Assembly (NCBI GenBank): GCA_028551475.1 | Contig: CM052359.1 | Coordinates: forward strand, 2,605,583-2,669,582 | Length of the DNA stretch: 64,000 bases | Direction of reading: 5' to 3' | Source: Casuarina equisetifolia | Lineage: Eukaryota; Streptophyta; Magnoliopsida; Fagales; Casuarinaceae | Part shown: piece after piece, positions 23,642-34,476 of the stretch | Layout of the letters: every line of letters starts with the position of its first letter | Numbering within the stretch: position 1 is the first letter of the stretch | Program-made: the position numbers and the translations under genes | Notes under the pieces: generated by a model | The model's input: the letters and a program-made list of their open reading frames with translations, nothing else | Told to the model about the DNA's origin: nothing | Database searches by the model: none

Positions 23642-25406
23642 GACCTTCTTCCTTCTTTTCCACACTTTCAATCGCTAGTGGACCTTGAGTTCCTGGGCCA
23701 TGTTGATCTGTTCCACTGCTATTGGCATGTGCTTCCTTCTTTTCCTTCCCTTCCGCTTTCTTTTTTGCTTCGAAGAATTCGATTAATTGCCGGAGCACTA
23801 CGTCGGGGTCCTCGTTCCTCATCAGCACCTCTGCTACTTCGGCCGGAGTTACCTGGGCGGCTTCAATGGACTCCTCAATCTCCACAAACAGTGCATGATC
23901 CTTAATCCCAAGATAATTAGCAGCTAGAGTTCTAAATCCACACGGAGTGCAATAGGACAAGAGAAGATGGACGTCCATGCGTCCCGGGCGCAACAGTGCT
24001 GGGTCGAGCTTCTCTTTGTGGTTGGTGGTGAAGACGATGATCCGCTCATCCCCACGAGACAACCAGAGCCCATCAATAAAATTCAGCAGCCCACACAACG
24101 TCACCTGCGCCACCACGAAAAGAGGAGGAAAGGAGACAGAGCCTCATCAGCATGTGATATATAATCCAGGAGAAACAAATCAACAAGTTGGTCCAACCCC
24201 GAAAGCAGAGACAAGTTCAGCTAGTAATGATGGATACAAGGAGCGTTATGGCAGGAGATTTAGAGCTACTTCTTGGGGCCAAAACTCTAAACTCTTTAGA
24301 GGCTTTCGGATTAAAAACAGGAAAGAAAAAAATCACAAATTGTAAGTACAAAATGAGACCAGATCTAGCGAGCTTTGTAAAGAACTGACCTGCTTTTGTT
24401 GGTTATTCTGTGGCTTGGGTTCTTCTGCATGTCGGTCCCGAAACTTGATGCTACAATCGATATCCTCCACCACCAGAATCGACCTGTTGGCCATTGAAAT
24501 AAGCAGCCTCCTTAGCTCCAAGTTGTTTTGAAGCTCTGAAAGCTCTAAATCATAGATATCAAAATTCAAATAGTTCGCCATTGCAGCAATCAAGCTCGAT
24601 TTTCCCGTCCCTGGCGGACCAAACAACAAGTACCCTCTCTTCCAAGCCTTCCCGACTTTCTTGTAGTACTCCTTCCTCCACAAATTTCTCCAGATCTTTC
24701 AAAATGAAGTTCTTGACGTCCGATTCCATGGCGAGAGTCTCGAACGTCGCCGGGTGGTCGAGGTTCATGGACTCCCACAAGTCAGATAGGCTCCTATACA
24801 TGATGTCGTCGTTGAGGGTGAAAATCTTTAAGGCCTTGGTCTTTTGCGCTATAGAATTGGCTTCTTTAACAATATACGGCAAGTAAGAATTCAACACCAT
24901 GTCCTTGTGCTTTCAATGGAAACTTAGCTCGAACGATCGAACCTCGGAACGTCGCATGGTATTGTTGTCGCGCGGGTTGTATAATTTCTTGGCCGCGATT
25001 GTTTTACTGGTCAAAAGCCATCGGAACTTAACCCCGTCAAAGACGTCCGAGATCTCTTCGTTCCTATCCATGGTGATTGTAAAGTTATGTTCGTCGTCGG
25101 ATTTGCAGACTTTGAATCAGCGTGTGTTGGGAGAGATTTTGTCACCCAAATAAATCTCCACGGCCTCGTCTCGTAGACATGGTTGTTGACGAGGCCATCA
25201 AACTCATCGATGATAATGGTGACCTGGGACGTGAAGCTATTCAAGAAGCTTCGGATGCCAGAGGAGATGTAGTCCTGGAATTCGTTGGGCAGAATGTCTC
25301 TGGCCACTGACCGAGCGAACATAACAGTGGCGGCCAGGGAGGCTGCCGCGGCAAGAAAATTCCTTGCCGTGGTTAGTTTTCTTTCAAACGAAGATGGGTA
25401 AGCCAT

Positions 25407-25896
25407 GGCGTTTTAATTGGGCTGTGGAGGTTGATGAAGTAAAGAGATTGTTCGAAACTAAAGCTAGTTTGTTGCTGTTTACAAGCGAACTATACAAGAA
25501 AGAAAGTTTATGGAGAGTTTTGGAACTCCTACGCAAAATCCTACTATTCTAATACATATTAATATAGTGGATAAAAATAGAGAAAAAGGGAATTCCTTGT
25601 TTGTTATGGATAAGGATTTCCTAATTTGCTTTGGACAAAGATTTTCTTTTTTGCCTTGGAATAAGCTTTCCTTATCCATCTTGGACAAAAATTTCCTTAA
25701 AACCCCACTTTTCTGAAAGAGTAAGAAGGAGAATAAAAATTTAGAAAAATGGATCTGCTAATTTGAATTGGACAAGGACTTATTTTTTCACTGCAGACAA
25801 AGATTTCCTCACTTGCCTTGGACGAAGCTTTCATCGGACACAAATTTCCTTATTTTCCTTGAAAGAAGAGGAAATTAGATGTTCAGAATTCAGCCT
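25407..25896. other. Upstream flank of AAA copy 5
   Basis: This is AT-rich flank related to the upstream flanks of copies 2, 3 and 6 (shared gttcagaatt and ccttgag words). It ends abruptly at 25897-25900, where Copia-2 internal sequence begins at a shared TGAG. Confidence 0.55.
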
Positions 25897-26189
25897 TGAG
25901 AAGGATTATGAAGGAAATGGGGTTTGAGCAAAAGAATGCAACTACCATTTATTGTGACAATCAATTAGCAATAAGTATGGCAAGAAATCCATTGCATCAT
26001 TCCCGTATAAAGCACATCTCCATCAAGGTTCATTACATAAGGGAAGTCGTGAGTAATGGAGAAATAGAGCTACAACATTGCAGTAATGAAGAATAAATTG
26101 TTGATATTATGACAAAGAGTCTTGGGAAAGAATTTCATGAGAAGTTTAGAAGCCTCCTTGGAGTGACCGTGAACTCCATTAAGGAGGGG
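25897..26189 (+). mobile_element. Extra internal fragment of Copia-2 family
   Basis: These 293 bp match 30511-30803 of the adjacent Copia-2 element (end of RNase H plus the untranslated stretch up to the polypurine tract). They sit directly before the 5' LTR, so the order is internal fragment, LTR, internal region, LTR. The left edge shares TGAG with the flank, which suggests a microhomology deletion junction. Confidence 0.85.
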
Positions 26190-26723
26190 TGTTACACGTA
26201 ATGGAGTGTCACTGTGCACTTAAGTGACGTGTAGAAAGAATGGATGGTGGCAAGTTTCTCTTTCACGCTGCCCCACTCTTTCTCTGTCCTCTGAAGAATC
26301 TAGAAGCTGGAAACGTGACTGTGGGTGGAGTATCCAGGAAGCCAAGGTTGCATGCGGGCATCCTTGGGAAATTGAAGCTGAAGCATTGGAAGCGTGGAAG
26401 ACTATCCAAGGTCCAGTGACGGAAGTGTGTAGGTTTATCTTTGCTAGTCTATATATTTTGTTGTATTTTCCTTTGAAGGCGAATCAAGTGTAGGAGCTAT
26501 CTTTGTATTTTCGTACTTTAGTTTATCCTAATGAAAAACACCAAATCTTTGGCAAATCTGTGTGTTCTTGTTGGGTATAAACTGTTCTTGCTTGCTGCTT
26601 GAATAGTTTCTCTCAAATATGTTCCTATTTGCTTGTGATTCCGAAAATCCCCAAATCTTTCCTCTATTTTTGGTTTCTGCAACGTGTATATCAGAAGCAG
26701 TTGGTTAAGTTTTTTCTTTAACA
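26190..26723 (+). repeat. 5' LTR of Copia-2
   Basis: It is 534 bp, TG...CA. It matches the 3' LTR exactly over the first about 330 bp and differs at about 8 positions in the last about 200 bp. Confidence 0.88.
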
Positions 26724-29700
26724 GTGGTATCACAGCCAGGTTCTATCTTTGAACTGGGTGTTTTTTTTTTTGCTTCCGCAATGGCTTCTGAATCTCCCTT
26801 ACGAACCCCTCCTTCAGGCTCTACGTCCTCAAATCCTAATACTATTTTCATTCCCAACACTCAGCTCCCTCTTCCAATATTTGATGGGGAAAAATATCAT
26901 ATCTAGTCCACCAAAATGACTAGTTATTTATGATGTCAGGGTATGTTGGAGCTGGTTGAGAAAGGCACACAAAGGACAGAGGCAGATGGTGAGCGGTACA
27001 AAAAGGAGCAGGAAAAGGAGATGCGGACTTTACTTGTCCTTCAACTGGCTATAGCAGACAACATCTTCCCGAGGATCTCTCATGCTCAAACTTCCTTTGA
27101 GTTATGGAAAATCCTGAAGAATGAATATCTTGGCAATTCGAGGGTAAGACTTATAAAATTGCAGTCTCTTAGAACTGATTTGGAATGTATGCATATGGAT
27201 GATGCTGAATATGTGGTTGATTATTACACTAGGCTTAATGGTGTGATTAGTAAGATGAGGGGTTTAGGCGAGGATATTACTGATAAGAAGGTAGTTGAGA
27301 AAATCCTCATTAGTCTTCCTGAAAAGTTTGATTCAGTGGTTACAACCTTAGAAGAGACCCAAGACCTCAATACACTATCCTTGACTGAACTTATGGGTTC
27401 CCTAGAGGCACATGAGAAAAGGTTCAATAGGAGAAAAGGGAAGATGCTTGTAGAAACAGCCTTTAAGGCTAGAATGTCCCTAGAACCTACAAAAGTTAGT
27501 GATGATAGGGAATCTAGGGGTGAGGAAGACAAGACCGAGAGGAAAGGGAAGTTTCCCCCATGTAAGATATGTAAAAAAACCAACCATTTGGAGAAATATT
27601 GTTGGCAGAAAGGAAAGCCTCAGTGTAGATTTTGTCATAAGTTTGGCCACTTAGAAAAGAACTGCAGGGCAAAAGAAGGACAACAAGTCAACTTTACTGA
27701 TGAGGGAGATACAGAATCTACTCTATTTTATGTTTGTAATTTGATGACAACTACAGATAGGGAGATTTGGTATATTGATTCTGGTTGTAGTTCTCATATG
27801 TGCTTTGATGATAGCATTTTTTCTGATTTGGATAGGACTTTTAAGTCTCAAGTTAGACTTGGAAATGGAGATCTTGTTAATGTAGAAGGGAAGGGTACCA
27901 TTTGTATTAGGACCCAACATGGTGATAAAAAGATTCATGAAGTATTATATGTTCCAAATTTAAGTCTAAACCTTCTTAGTGTAGGACAAATGATTGAGAA
28001 AAATTTTACTCTAGTGTTCAAGAATGGGGTATATGTTATATATGAAGATAATGAGGAAATAGCTAGAGTAAAAATGATGAATTTCAGAAACTTTCCTTTA
28101 AGGTTTGAATATGCAGAAGGTCATGCACTTAGTGTGGTTGAGGATAAATCATGGTTGTGGCATAGGAGGTATGGACACCTAAACTTTAGGTCTCTTAACA
28201 ACCTTTTTGAGAAATGTTTGGTTGAAGGCATGCCTAGTATAAAAATACCAAAAAATCTTTGTGTAGGGTGTTAAACCGGAAAGCAACACAGGAAACCATT
28301 TCCAAGTAATCCTCACTTGAAGACCTCTGCTCCTCTTGAGATTGTGCACTCAGATGTATGTGGTCCCATGAGCATCCTTACCTGTGATGGAAAAAGTTTT
28401 TTCTTGCTGTTCATAGATGATTTCACTCGTATGGGATGGGTATATTTTTTAAGGAGCAAAGCAGAAGTTTTGGAGCATTTCAGAAGTTTTAAAAAGCTGG
28501 TTGAGACTGAAGCAGAAAGAAAAATCAGGGTACTTTGCACTGATCAAGGAGGGGAGTACACATCAAGTGAATTCAAAAAATTTTGTGAAGAAGAAGGTGT
28601 TTTCCATCAGCTGTCAGTCAGCTATACTCCAGAGCAGAATGGAGTTTCAGAGAGGAGAAACCGCACAATCATGGAAATGGCCAGGGCTATGATGGAAGAG
28701 AAGAGAATGCCAAAAAGGTTCTGGGCAGAGGCAGTGTACACAACAATTTATCTGCTAAATCGAACTCCCACCAGAGCAGTTGAAGGGAAGACTCCAGTTG
28801 AAGCTTGGACAGGAAAAAAACCCTCTGTAAGCCATCTTAAAGTCTTTGGTTCCTTATGTTTTGTTCATGTTCCAACATAGAAGAGAAGTAAGCTAGACAA
28901 AAGGGCACACAAAGGTGTAATGTTGGGTTACAGCTTAAGATCAAAAGGTTACAGAATCTTTGATCTGGAAGAAAACAAATTGGTGGTGAGTCGAGATGTG
29001 GTTTTTGATGAAAATGCAGCATGGAACTAGGAGAATAGTCAAGCTGAAGTCGAGAATGTGCTTGTTCCAAATATCTGGAATGGAGAATCCAGGTATGAAG
29101 AAGCAATCCAGGTTGCTGAAGGGAGTACCTCACATTCTACTCCCATTACTTCTCCTCTCCAGCTTGAGTATCCTGAGGAAACTAAGACAGAACCTGAAAC
29201 ATCAACTCCAGTAAGGATGAAGCCTCTTGAAGCTATTTATGAATGCTGTAACTATGCTGTTAATGAACCATTAAAATTTGAAGAAGCTATGAAGCAAGGA
29301 GAATGGAAGAAGGCCATGGAGGAAGAGATTGAAGTCATTACCAAAAATCAAACCTGGGAACTAAGTGACTTGCCTCAAGGGAAGAAAGCAGTAAGTGTGA
29401 AGTGGATCTATAAGCTAAAGATGGATGGAGAAGGAAAAGTGCAACATTACAAAGCTAGATTGGTGGCTAGAGGGTTCACTCAAGTACCTGGAATGGATTA
29501 TTCAGAGACTTTTGCACCTGTTGCCAGACTTGAAACCATCAGACTCATTGTAGCGTTAGTTGCACAGAATGGGTGGAAAGTTCATCAGCTTGATGTCAAA
29601 GCTACATTTCTGAATGGTGAAATTGAAGAGGAAGTGTATGCTGAGCAACCTAAGGGTTTTGAGAACAAGGAGTTTCCAGAAAAAGTCTTGAGACTGAGGA

Positions 29701-30803
29701 AGGCATTGTATGGACTCAAACAAGCTCCTAGAGCCTGGTACAGCAAGATATGCAGTTATTTCCTTGAAAGGCAGTTCAAGAGAAGTCCTAGTGAACCCAC
29801 TTTTTTCATCAAAACTCAAGGTAACCATTTCTTATTGGTTTCTTTATATGTAGATGATCTTATATTTACTGGTAGTACTGAGGAGATAGTGCTGGCCTTT
29901 AGGAATGATATAATGAGAACTTTTGAAATGAATGATTTAAGATTGATGAAGTATTTTCTTGGGTTAGAAGTATATCAAAGCAGGAGGGGGATTTTTCTAT
30001 CCCAGGGCCAGTCCTTAGAGAAATTACTGAATAAATTCCATATGAGAGCCTGTAAGTCAATTAGCATCCCACTTACCACAAATGAGAAATTAATGGTGGA
30101 TGATGGCTCTAGTAAAGTAGATAGCACCTTGTTCAGAAGCCTTATTGGGAGCCTCATGTACCTAACAGCTACTAGACCAGATATTTCATACTCTGTTGGC
30201 CTGCTCTCACGTTTTATGGAACAACCCACACAGACCCATCTTAGCAAAGCCAAAAGAATTCTGAGGTACCTTCAAGGAACACTTGAGTTTGGGTTGTTGT
30301 ATGAATCTACAAATAAGTTCCAACTAATAGGGTATACTGATAGTGATTGGGGAGGTTCTGTGGATGACTCAAAGAGCACATCTAGGTACATATTTAATAT
30401 TGGCTCTGCTGCCTTCTCCTGGAAATCTAAGAAACAAGAGTCCGTTGCATTGTCTTCATCAGAGGCAGAGTATGTAGCAGCAGCAACAGCAGCTAGTCAA
30501 TGTGTGTGGCTGAGAAGGATTATGAAGGAAATGGGGTTTGAGCAAAAGAATGCAACTACCATTTATTGTGACAATCAATTAGCAATAAGTATGGCAAGAA
30601 ATCCATTGCATCATTCCCGTATAAAGCACATCTCCATCAAGGTTCATTACATAAGGGAAGTCGTGAGTAATGGAGAAATAGAGCTACAACATTGCAGTAA
30701 TGAAGAATAAATTGTTGATATTATGACAAAGAGTCTTGGGAAAGAATTTCATGAGAAGTTTAGAAGCCTCCTTGGAGTGACCGTGAACTCCATTAAGGAG
30801 GGG

Positions 30804-31337
30804 TGTTACACGTAATGGAGTGTCACTGTGCACTTAAGTGACGTGTAGAAAGAATGGATGGTGGCAAGTTTCTCTTTCACGCTGCCCCACTCTTTCTCTG
30901 TCCTCTGAAGAATCTAGAAGCTGGAAACGTGACTGTGGGTGGAGTATCCAGGAAGCCAAGGTTGCATGCGGGCATCCTTGGGAAATTGAAGCTGAAGCAT
31001 TGGAAGCGTGGAAGACTATCCAAGGTCCAGTGACGGAAGTGTGTAGGTTTATCTTTGCTAGTCTATATATTTTGTTGTATTTTCCTTTGAAGGCGAATCA
31101 AGTGTAGGAGCTATCTTTGTATTTTCGTACTTTTGTTTATCCTAATGAAAAACGCCAAATCTTTGGCAAATCTATGTGTTCTTGTTGGGTATAAATTGTT
31201 CTTGCTTGCTGCTTGAATAGTTTCTCTCAAATCTGTTCCTATTTGCTTGTGATTCCGAAAATCCCCAAATCTTTCCTCTGTTTCTGGTTTCTGCAACGTG
31301 TATATCAAAAGCAGTTGGTTAAGTTTTTTCTTTAACA
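30804..31337 (+). repeat. 3' LTR of Copia-2
   Basis: It is 534 bp, preceded by the polypurine tract and followed directly by AAA copy 6 exon-2 sequence (aataggacatgag). Confidence 0.88.
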
Positions 31338-32984
31338 AATAGGACATGAGAATGTGGACGTCCATGCGTCCCGGGTGTAACAGTGCTGGGTCGAGCTTCT
31401 CTTTGTGGTTGGTGGTGAAGACGATGATCCGCTCATCCCCACAAGACGACCATAGCTCATCAATGAAATTCAGCAGCCCAGACAACGTCACCTACGCCAA
31501 TACAAAAAGAGGTGGAAAAGAGACAAAGCCTCATCACCATGTGGTTATAACCAAATCAACAAGGCCATAAAGTATTCGTTTTCCACGGGTTTTACTGACC
31601 AAGAATGCTGAGGCAGTAGATTATCGCAATGCGAGGGTAATTACACACAGAAAGCAGACAACGTGCGTTCAAGTACAAAAGTAGTACACCCTCACAACCT
31701 GCCAATTTCCAGGTTGGGTGCGTTTTGCCCCTCAGACGGGTGCCACATGAAGCATTTTCTCTTAAATCATTTTATAAAAGTAAATGATTTTTAACATAAT
31801 ATTAATTTCTAGATTTATGTACAACATCTTTTTGTTTATACATAAATATTTTCATGAAAAATACTTTCTCATGCCTGAGAAAGTACTTCAAATCAATTTT
31901 ATTCCTCTGAAGTCATTTACTGTTGATCTATGTTTGCGATCTAGCGGGCTAGTAGAGAGCTGACCTGATGTTGATCGGAATCCCTTGAAGATGGCGTGGG
32001 TTCTTCTGCCTGTCGGTCCCGAAACTTGATGCTACAATCGATATCCTCCACCACCAAAATCGACCTGTTGGCCATTGAGATGAGCACTCTCCTAAGCTCC
32101 GAATTCTGGCGAAGCTCCGTAAGCTCTAAATCATAGACATCAAAGTTCAAATAGTTCGCCATTGCAGCAATCAAGCTCGACTTCCCAGTCCCCGGCGGAC
32201 CGTGCAACAAGTACCCTCTCTTCCAAGCCTTCCCGACTTTCCTGTAGTACTCCTTCCTCCTCACGAACCTCTCCAGATCTTCCAAAACGAAGTTCTTGAC
32301 CTCTGATTCCATGGCGAGAGTTTCGAACGTCGCCGGGTGGTCGAGGTTCGTGGACTCCCACACCTCGGATAGGCTCCTGTACATGATCTCGTTGTTGAGG
32401 GTGAAGATCTTTAAGGCCTTGGTCTCTTGCTTTAAAGACTTGGCTTCTTTAACAACGTGCGGCAAGTAAGACTTCAACACCATGTCCTTGTGTTTTCTTT
32501 GGAAACTTAGCTCGAACGATCGAACCTCGGAACGAAGCGTGGAATTAATGTCGCGGGGGTTGTCGAAGCCCTTGGACTCAACTTTTTCACTCAGCAAAAA
32601 CCATTTGAATGTAGCCCCTTCAAAGACGTCCGAGATCTCTTCATTCCTATCCATGGTTATCGTAAAATTTTGTTCTTTGTCGGACTTACTGACCTTGAAT
32701 CTGCGTGCGCTGGGGGAGATTTTGTTGCCCAAGTAAATCTCCACGTCCTCATAGACTTGGTTGTTGACGAGGCCATTAAACTCGTCGATGACGATGGTTA
32801 CCTGGGAGGAGAAGCGATTGAAGAAGCTTCGGATGCCAAAGGAGAGGTATTCTTGGAATTCAGAGGGCAGGATGTCACTTGCCATCGACCGAGCGACCAT
32901 GGCAGCAGCGGCCAAGGAGGCTGCTGTGGAGAGAACGATCTTTGCTGTGGCCAGTTTTGTTTCTACAGAAGATGAGTCGGCCAT
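31338..32984 (-). pseudogene. AAA-ATPase copy 6, exon 2 cut by Copia-2
   Basis: Exon 1 (32984-31965, 340 residues, MADSSSVETKLATAK) is completely open. It holds the N-terminal anchor, AAA-associated domain, Walker A GPPGTGKS and Walker B ILVVEDID. After a 473-nt intron, exon 2 starts at 31491 and reads VTLSGLLNFIDELWSS (Glu replaces the family Gly) through FTTNHK and LLHPGRMD. It then runs into the Copia-2 3' LTR at 31337 and on about 75 codons to a stop. The rest of exon 2 and its 3' flank are not on the other side of the element, so they were deleted. Promoter features resemble copy 7 (TATA at 33057-33062). It could still be transcribed into a chimeric, C-terminally altered product; whether it is functional is unknown. 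Confidence 0.82.
31862..31885. other. Perfect 10-bp hairpin in intron of copy 6
   Basis: TACTTTCTCA, a four-base loop TGCC, then TGAGAAAGTA. It lies in an AT-rich part of the intron not obviously shared with other copies. It could be part of a small insertion; no function can be assigned. Confidence 0.4.
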
Positions 32985-33056
32985 GGCGTTTCAGTTGGGT
33001 TGTGGGGATTTGTGAGTTTCTGTTTTCCTAAGACAAATGTTGATAGAAGATCATAA

Positions 33057-33062
33057 TTTATA
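33057..33062 (-). promoter_or_regulatory. TATA box of AAA copy 6
   Basis: TATAAA on the minus strand, about 75 nt upstream of the ATG at 32984. It sits in a block conserved with copy 7 (ttataaggaagg then caacgaaaatgc). Confidence 0.5.
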
Positions 33063-33115
33063 AGGAAGGCCAACGAAAATGCATTCTGGGTTCTTCCTCC
33101 CTCGGTAGTCTAAAG

Positions 33116-33121
33116 TTGACC
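33116..33121. promoter_or_regulatory. W-box (TTGACC) upstream of AAA copy 6
   Basis: TTGACC about 130 nt upstream of the start codon. The same motif sits at similar distance in copies 7 and 8. W-boxes (TTGAC core) are known WRKY binding sites in pathogen- and salicylate-responsive genes; binding here is inference. Confidence 0.35.
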
Positions 33122-34476
33122 TTGTAGACTTTCAGATCTTGATGAGATTTCCACAAAACTACGGATGAAGGACTTCTAGCAATATAATAAATAACCCGTG
33201 CCTTATGGACCAAGGGAGGAACAGGAAATGAACGTTCAGAATTGACCCTTGAGGCTTCATGAGTAAGATAGAACAGAAAAGGGGAAGGAATTTGGTCGAA
33301 CACTCCAGGCTAGTTTTAATTAAAAGGGTATAGAACCCCGGGAGGTGTTGACGGTGGGAAAGAGCCAGAGAGATGAGAGACAAAAGGTCAAAAAGCAGTC
33401 TCCAACCTCTCTGGTACTCTGCAGGTTTAAAGCTAAAATAAGATAAAGCCAACGTCTGGGTTTAAATAACTGAGTTTTTGTGCTTAATTCAGTGTTTTTC
33501 TCAAACGTGCAGTTTGAGTTCATCATCCGTCCACCAAAGGGGAATAACCAAGCTTATAACCGTGTTCACACTTTCATGTTGGCCATGTTCCATGTACGTT
33601 TTTGACCGAGAAATATTCAACACAAGAGGGTTTGAAGCTGGATCAAGGACGCTCTTTGGTCCCCTTGAAAGCCCAAGAGCAAACATTTCACCAATGAAGA
33701 AATGTGACTCCAATCACCCATTAGATTTTGATATAGATTTTACTTACAAATAGAATATAATTTTTAAAATGAAATAAAAAATATTTAAATCTTTTGGCTG
33801 ATCTCTCACCTCCTTCCCTTTCTTCTCCGGGTTTAGACCTTCGGTTCTTCTTCTTCACTTTCCAAAAGTCCCTAGTCAAGGCTTGGACTGGAGCTTGTGT
33901 TGGGCCTAACAGGGAAACTTGTACTGTTTTAGTCTCCATGGCTTTATTTCTTCGAACTCGTAGTTGGGTCCATAGGAGAATGCTTCATCTATAACGCCGT
34001 GTGCTAAGCCTCAATGGTAGTGAATGGGTTTCTTAATGTGTTTAGTGTCTCTCATTACAAGAGATTGGTTTTTGTGGTTTAAGGGTAAGTGTCAAGTTTG
34101 TCGAAGATAAAAGTTTTACAATAAAAAGATACATTAAATGGTATAAGTTTACCTCATTTAACTCTAAACCCAAAGCATTTTTATAAGCTCCCTACTTATC
34201 TTTGACCTGTTTCTCACTTCTTAAAGCCTCCATACAGCTTCAAACGCAGCTTTAAGCTAACCCTTTCTAACAATTCGTATGAGTCACGACAACGCATCTC
34301 GTAGCACTGAACACACTTTGAGGTTTAGTCGTTCCCAATCCGAAAGTCCTCAATAAGTACGTACTACCTTTTCCACGGCTTGAACTGGTCAAGGCATGTG
34401 AAAGTGTTGATGACTACAATTTTCTTTTACAAGATAAGAGGAAATACAAAATCTAAGTTTTTATCCTTGAAATCAT

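Larger units (their letters stand above)
17605..25406 (-). pseudogene. AAA-ATPase copy 5, multiply broken and split by Copia-1
   Basis: The start is at 25406 (MAYPSSFERKLTTARN). Exon 1 runs to 24390 and exon 2 starts at 24104 (285-nt intron). Exon 1 carries a 5-base insertion near 25170, in-frame stops near 25120 and 24915, and a 2-base loss near 24676, so no AAA protein can be made. Core motifs are still readable: GPPGTGKS, ILVVEDID, FTTNHK and LLRPGRMD. Exon 2 is interrupted at 23642/17953 by the Copia-1 element; the remainder of the tail lies at 17953-17605. That tail has EKKEE repeats, an acidic EDDEEE region and the same hydrophobic end as copy 3 (LSMFLFCMFLFW). The gene was probably already dead, since it carries several independent lesions besides the insertion. 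Confidence 0.8.
26190..31337 (+). mobile_element. Copia-2: Ty1/Copia LTR retrotransposon in exon 2 of AAA copy 6
   Basis: Parts in order: 5' LTR 26190-26723; primer site TGGTATCACAGCC at 26725-26737 (initiator-Met tRNA type); gag about 26780-27550; two CCHC knuckles about 27556-27670; protease (WYIDSGCSSH) near 27770; integrase about 28150-28880; reverse transcriptase about 29230-30000 with VDDLIF near 29850; RNase H about 30330-30700; polypurine tract AAGGAGGGG; 3' LTR 30804-31337. The right flank is AAA copy 6 exon 2; the left flank is another piece of the same family, so no target duplication is visible. The domains are all recognisable; the coding region has a small number of breaks. Confidence 0.9.
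32985..34476. other. Spacer between AAA copies 6 and 7
   Basis: This contains the copy 6 promoter (TATA, W-box) and then spacer sequence shared with the flanks at 10.6-11.0, 37.5-38.4 and 41.9 kb (CT-rich cttatctctcacc and taggcctacc-type words). No gene is recognised. Confidence 0.5.

Noticed and set aside
26224-26493. An 89-codon frame present twice, at 26224 and 30838
   Set aside because: It lies inside the two LTRs of Copia-2 and is duplicated only because the LTRs are.
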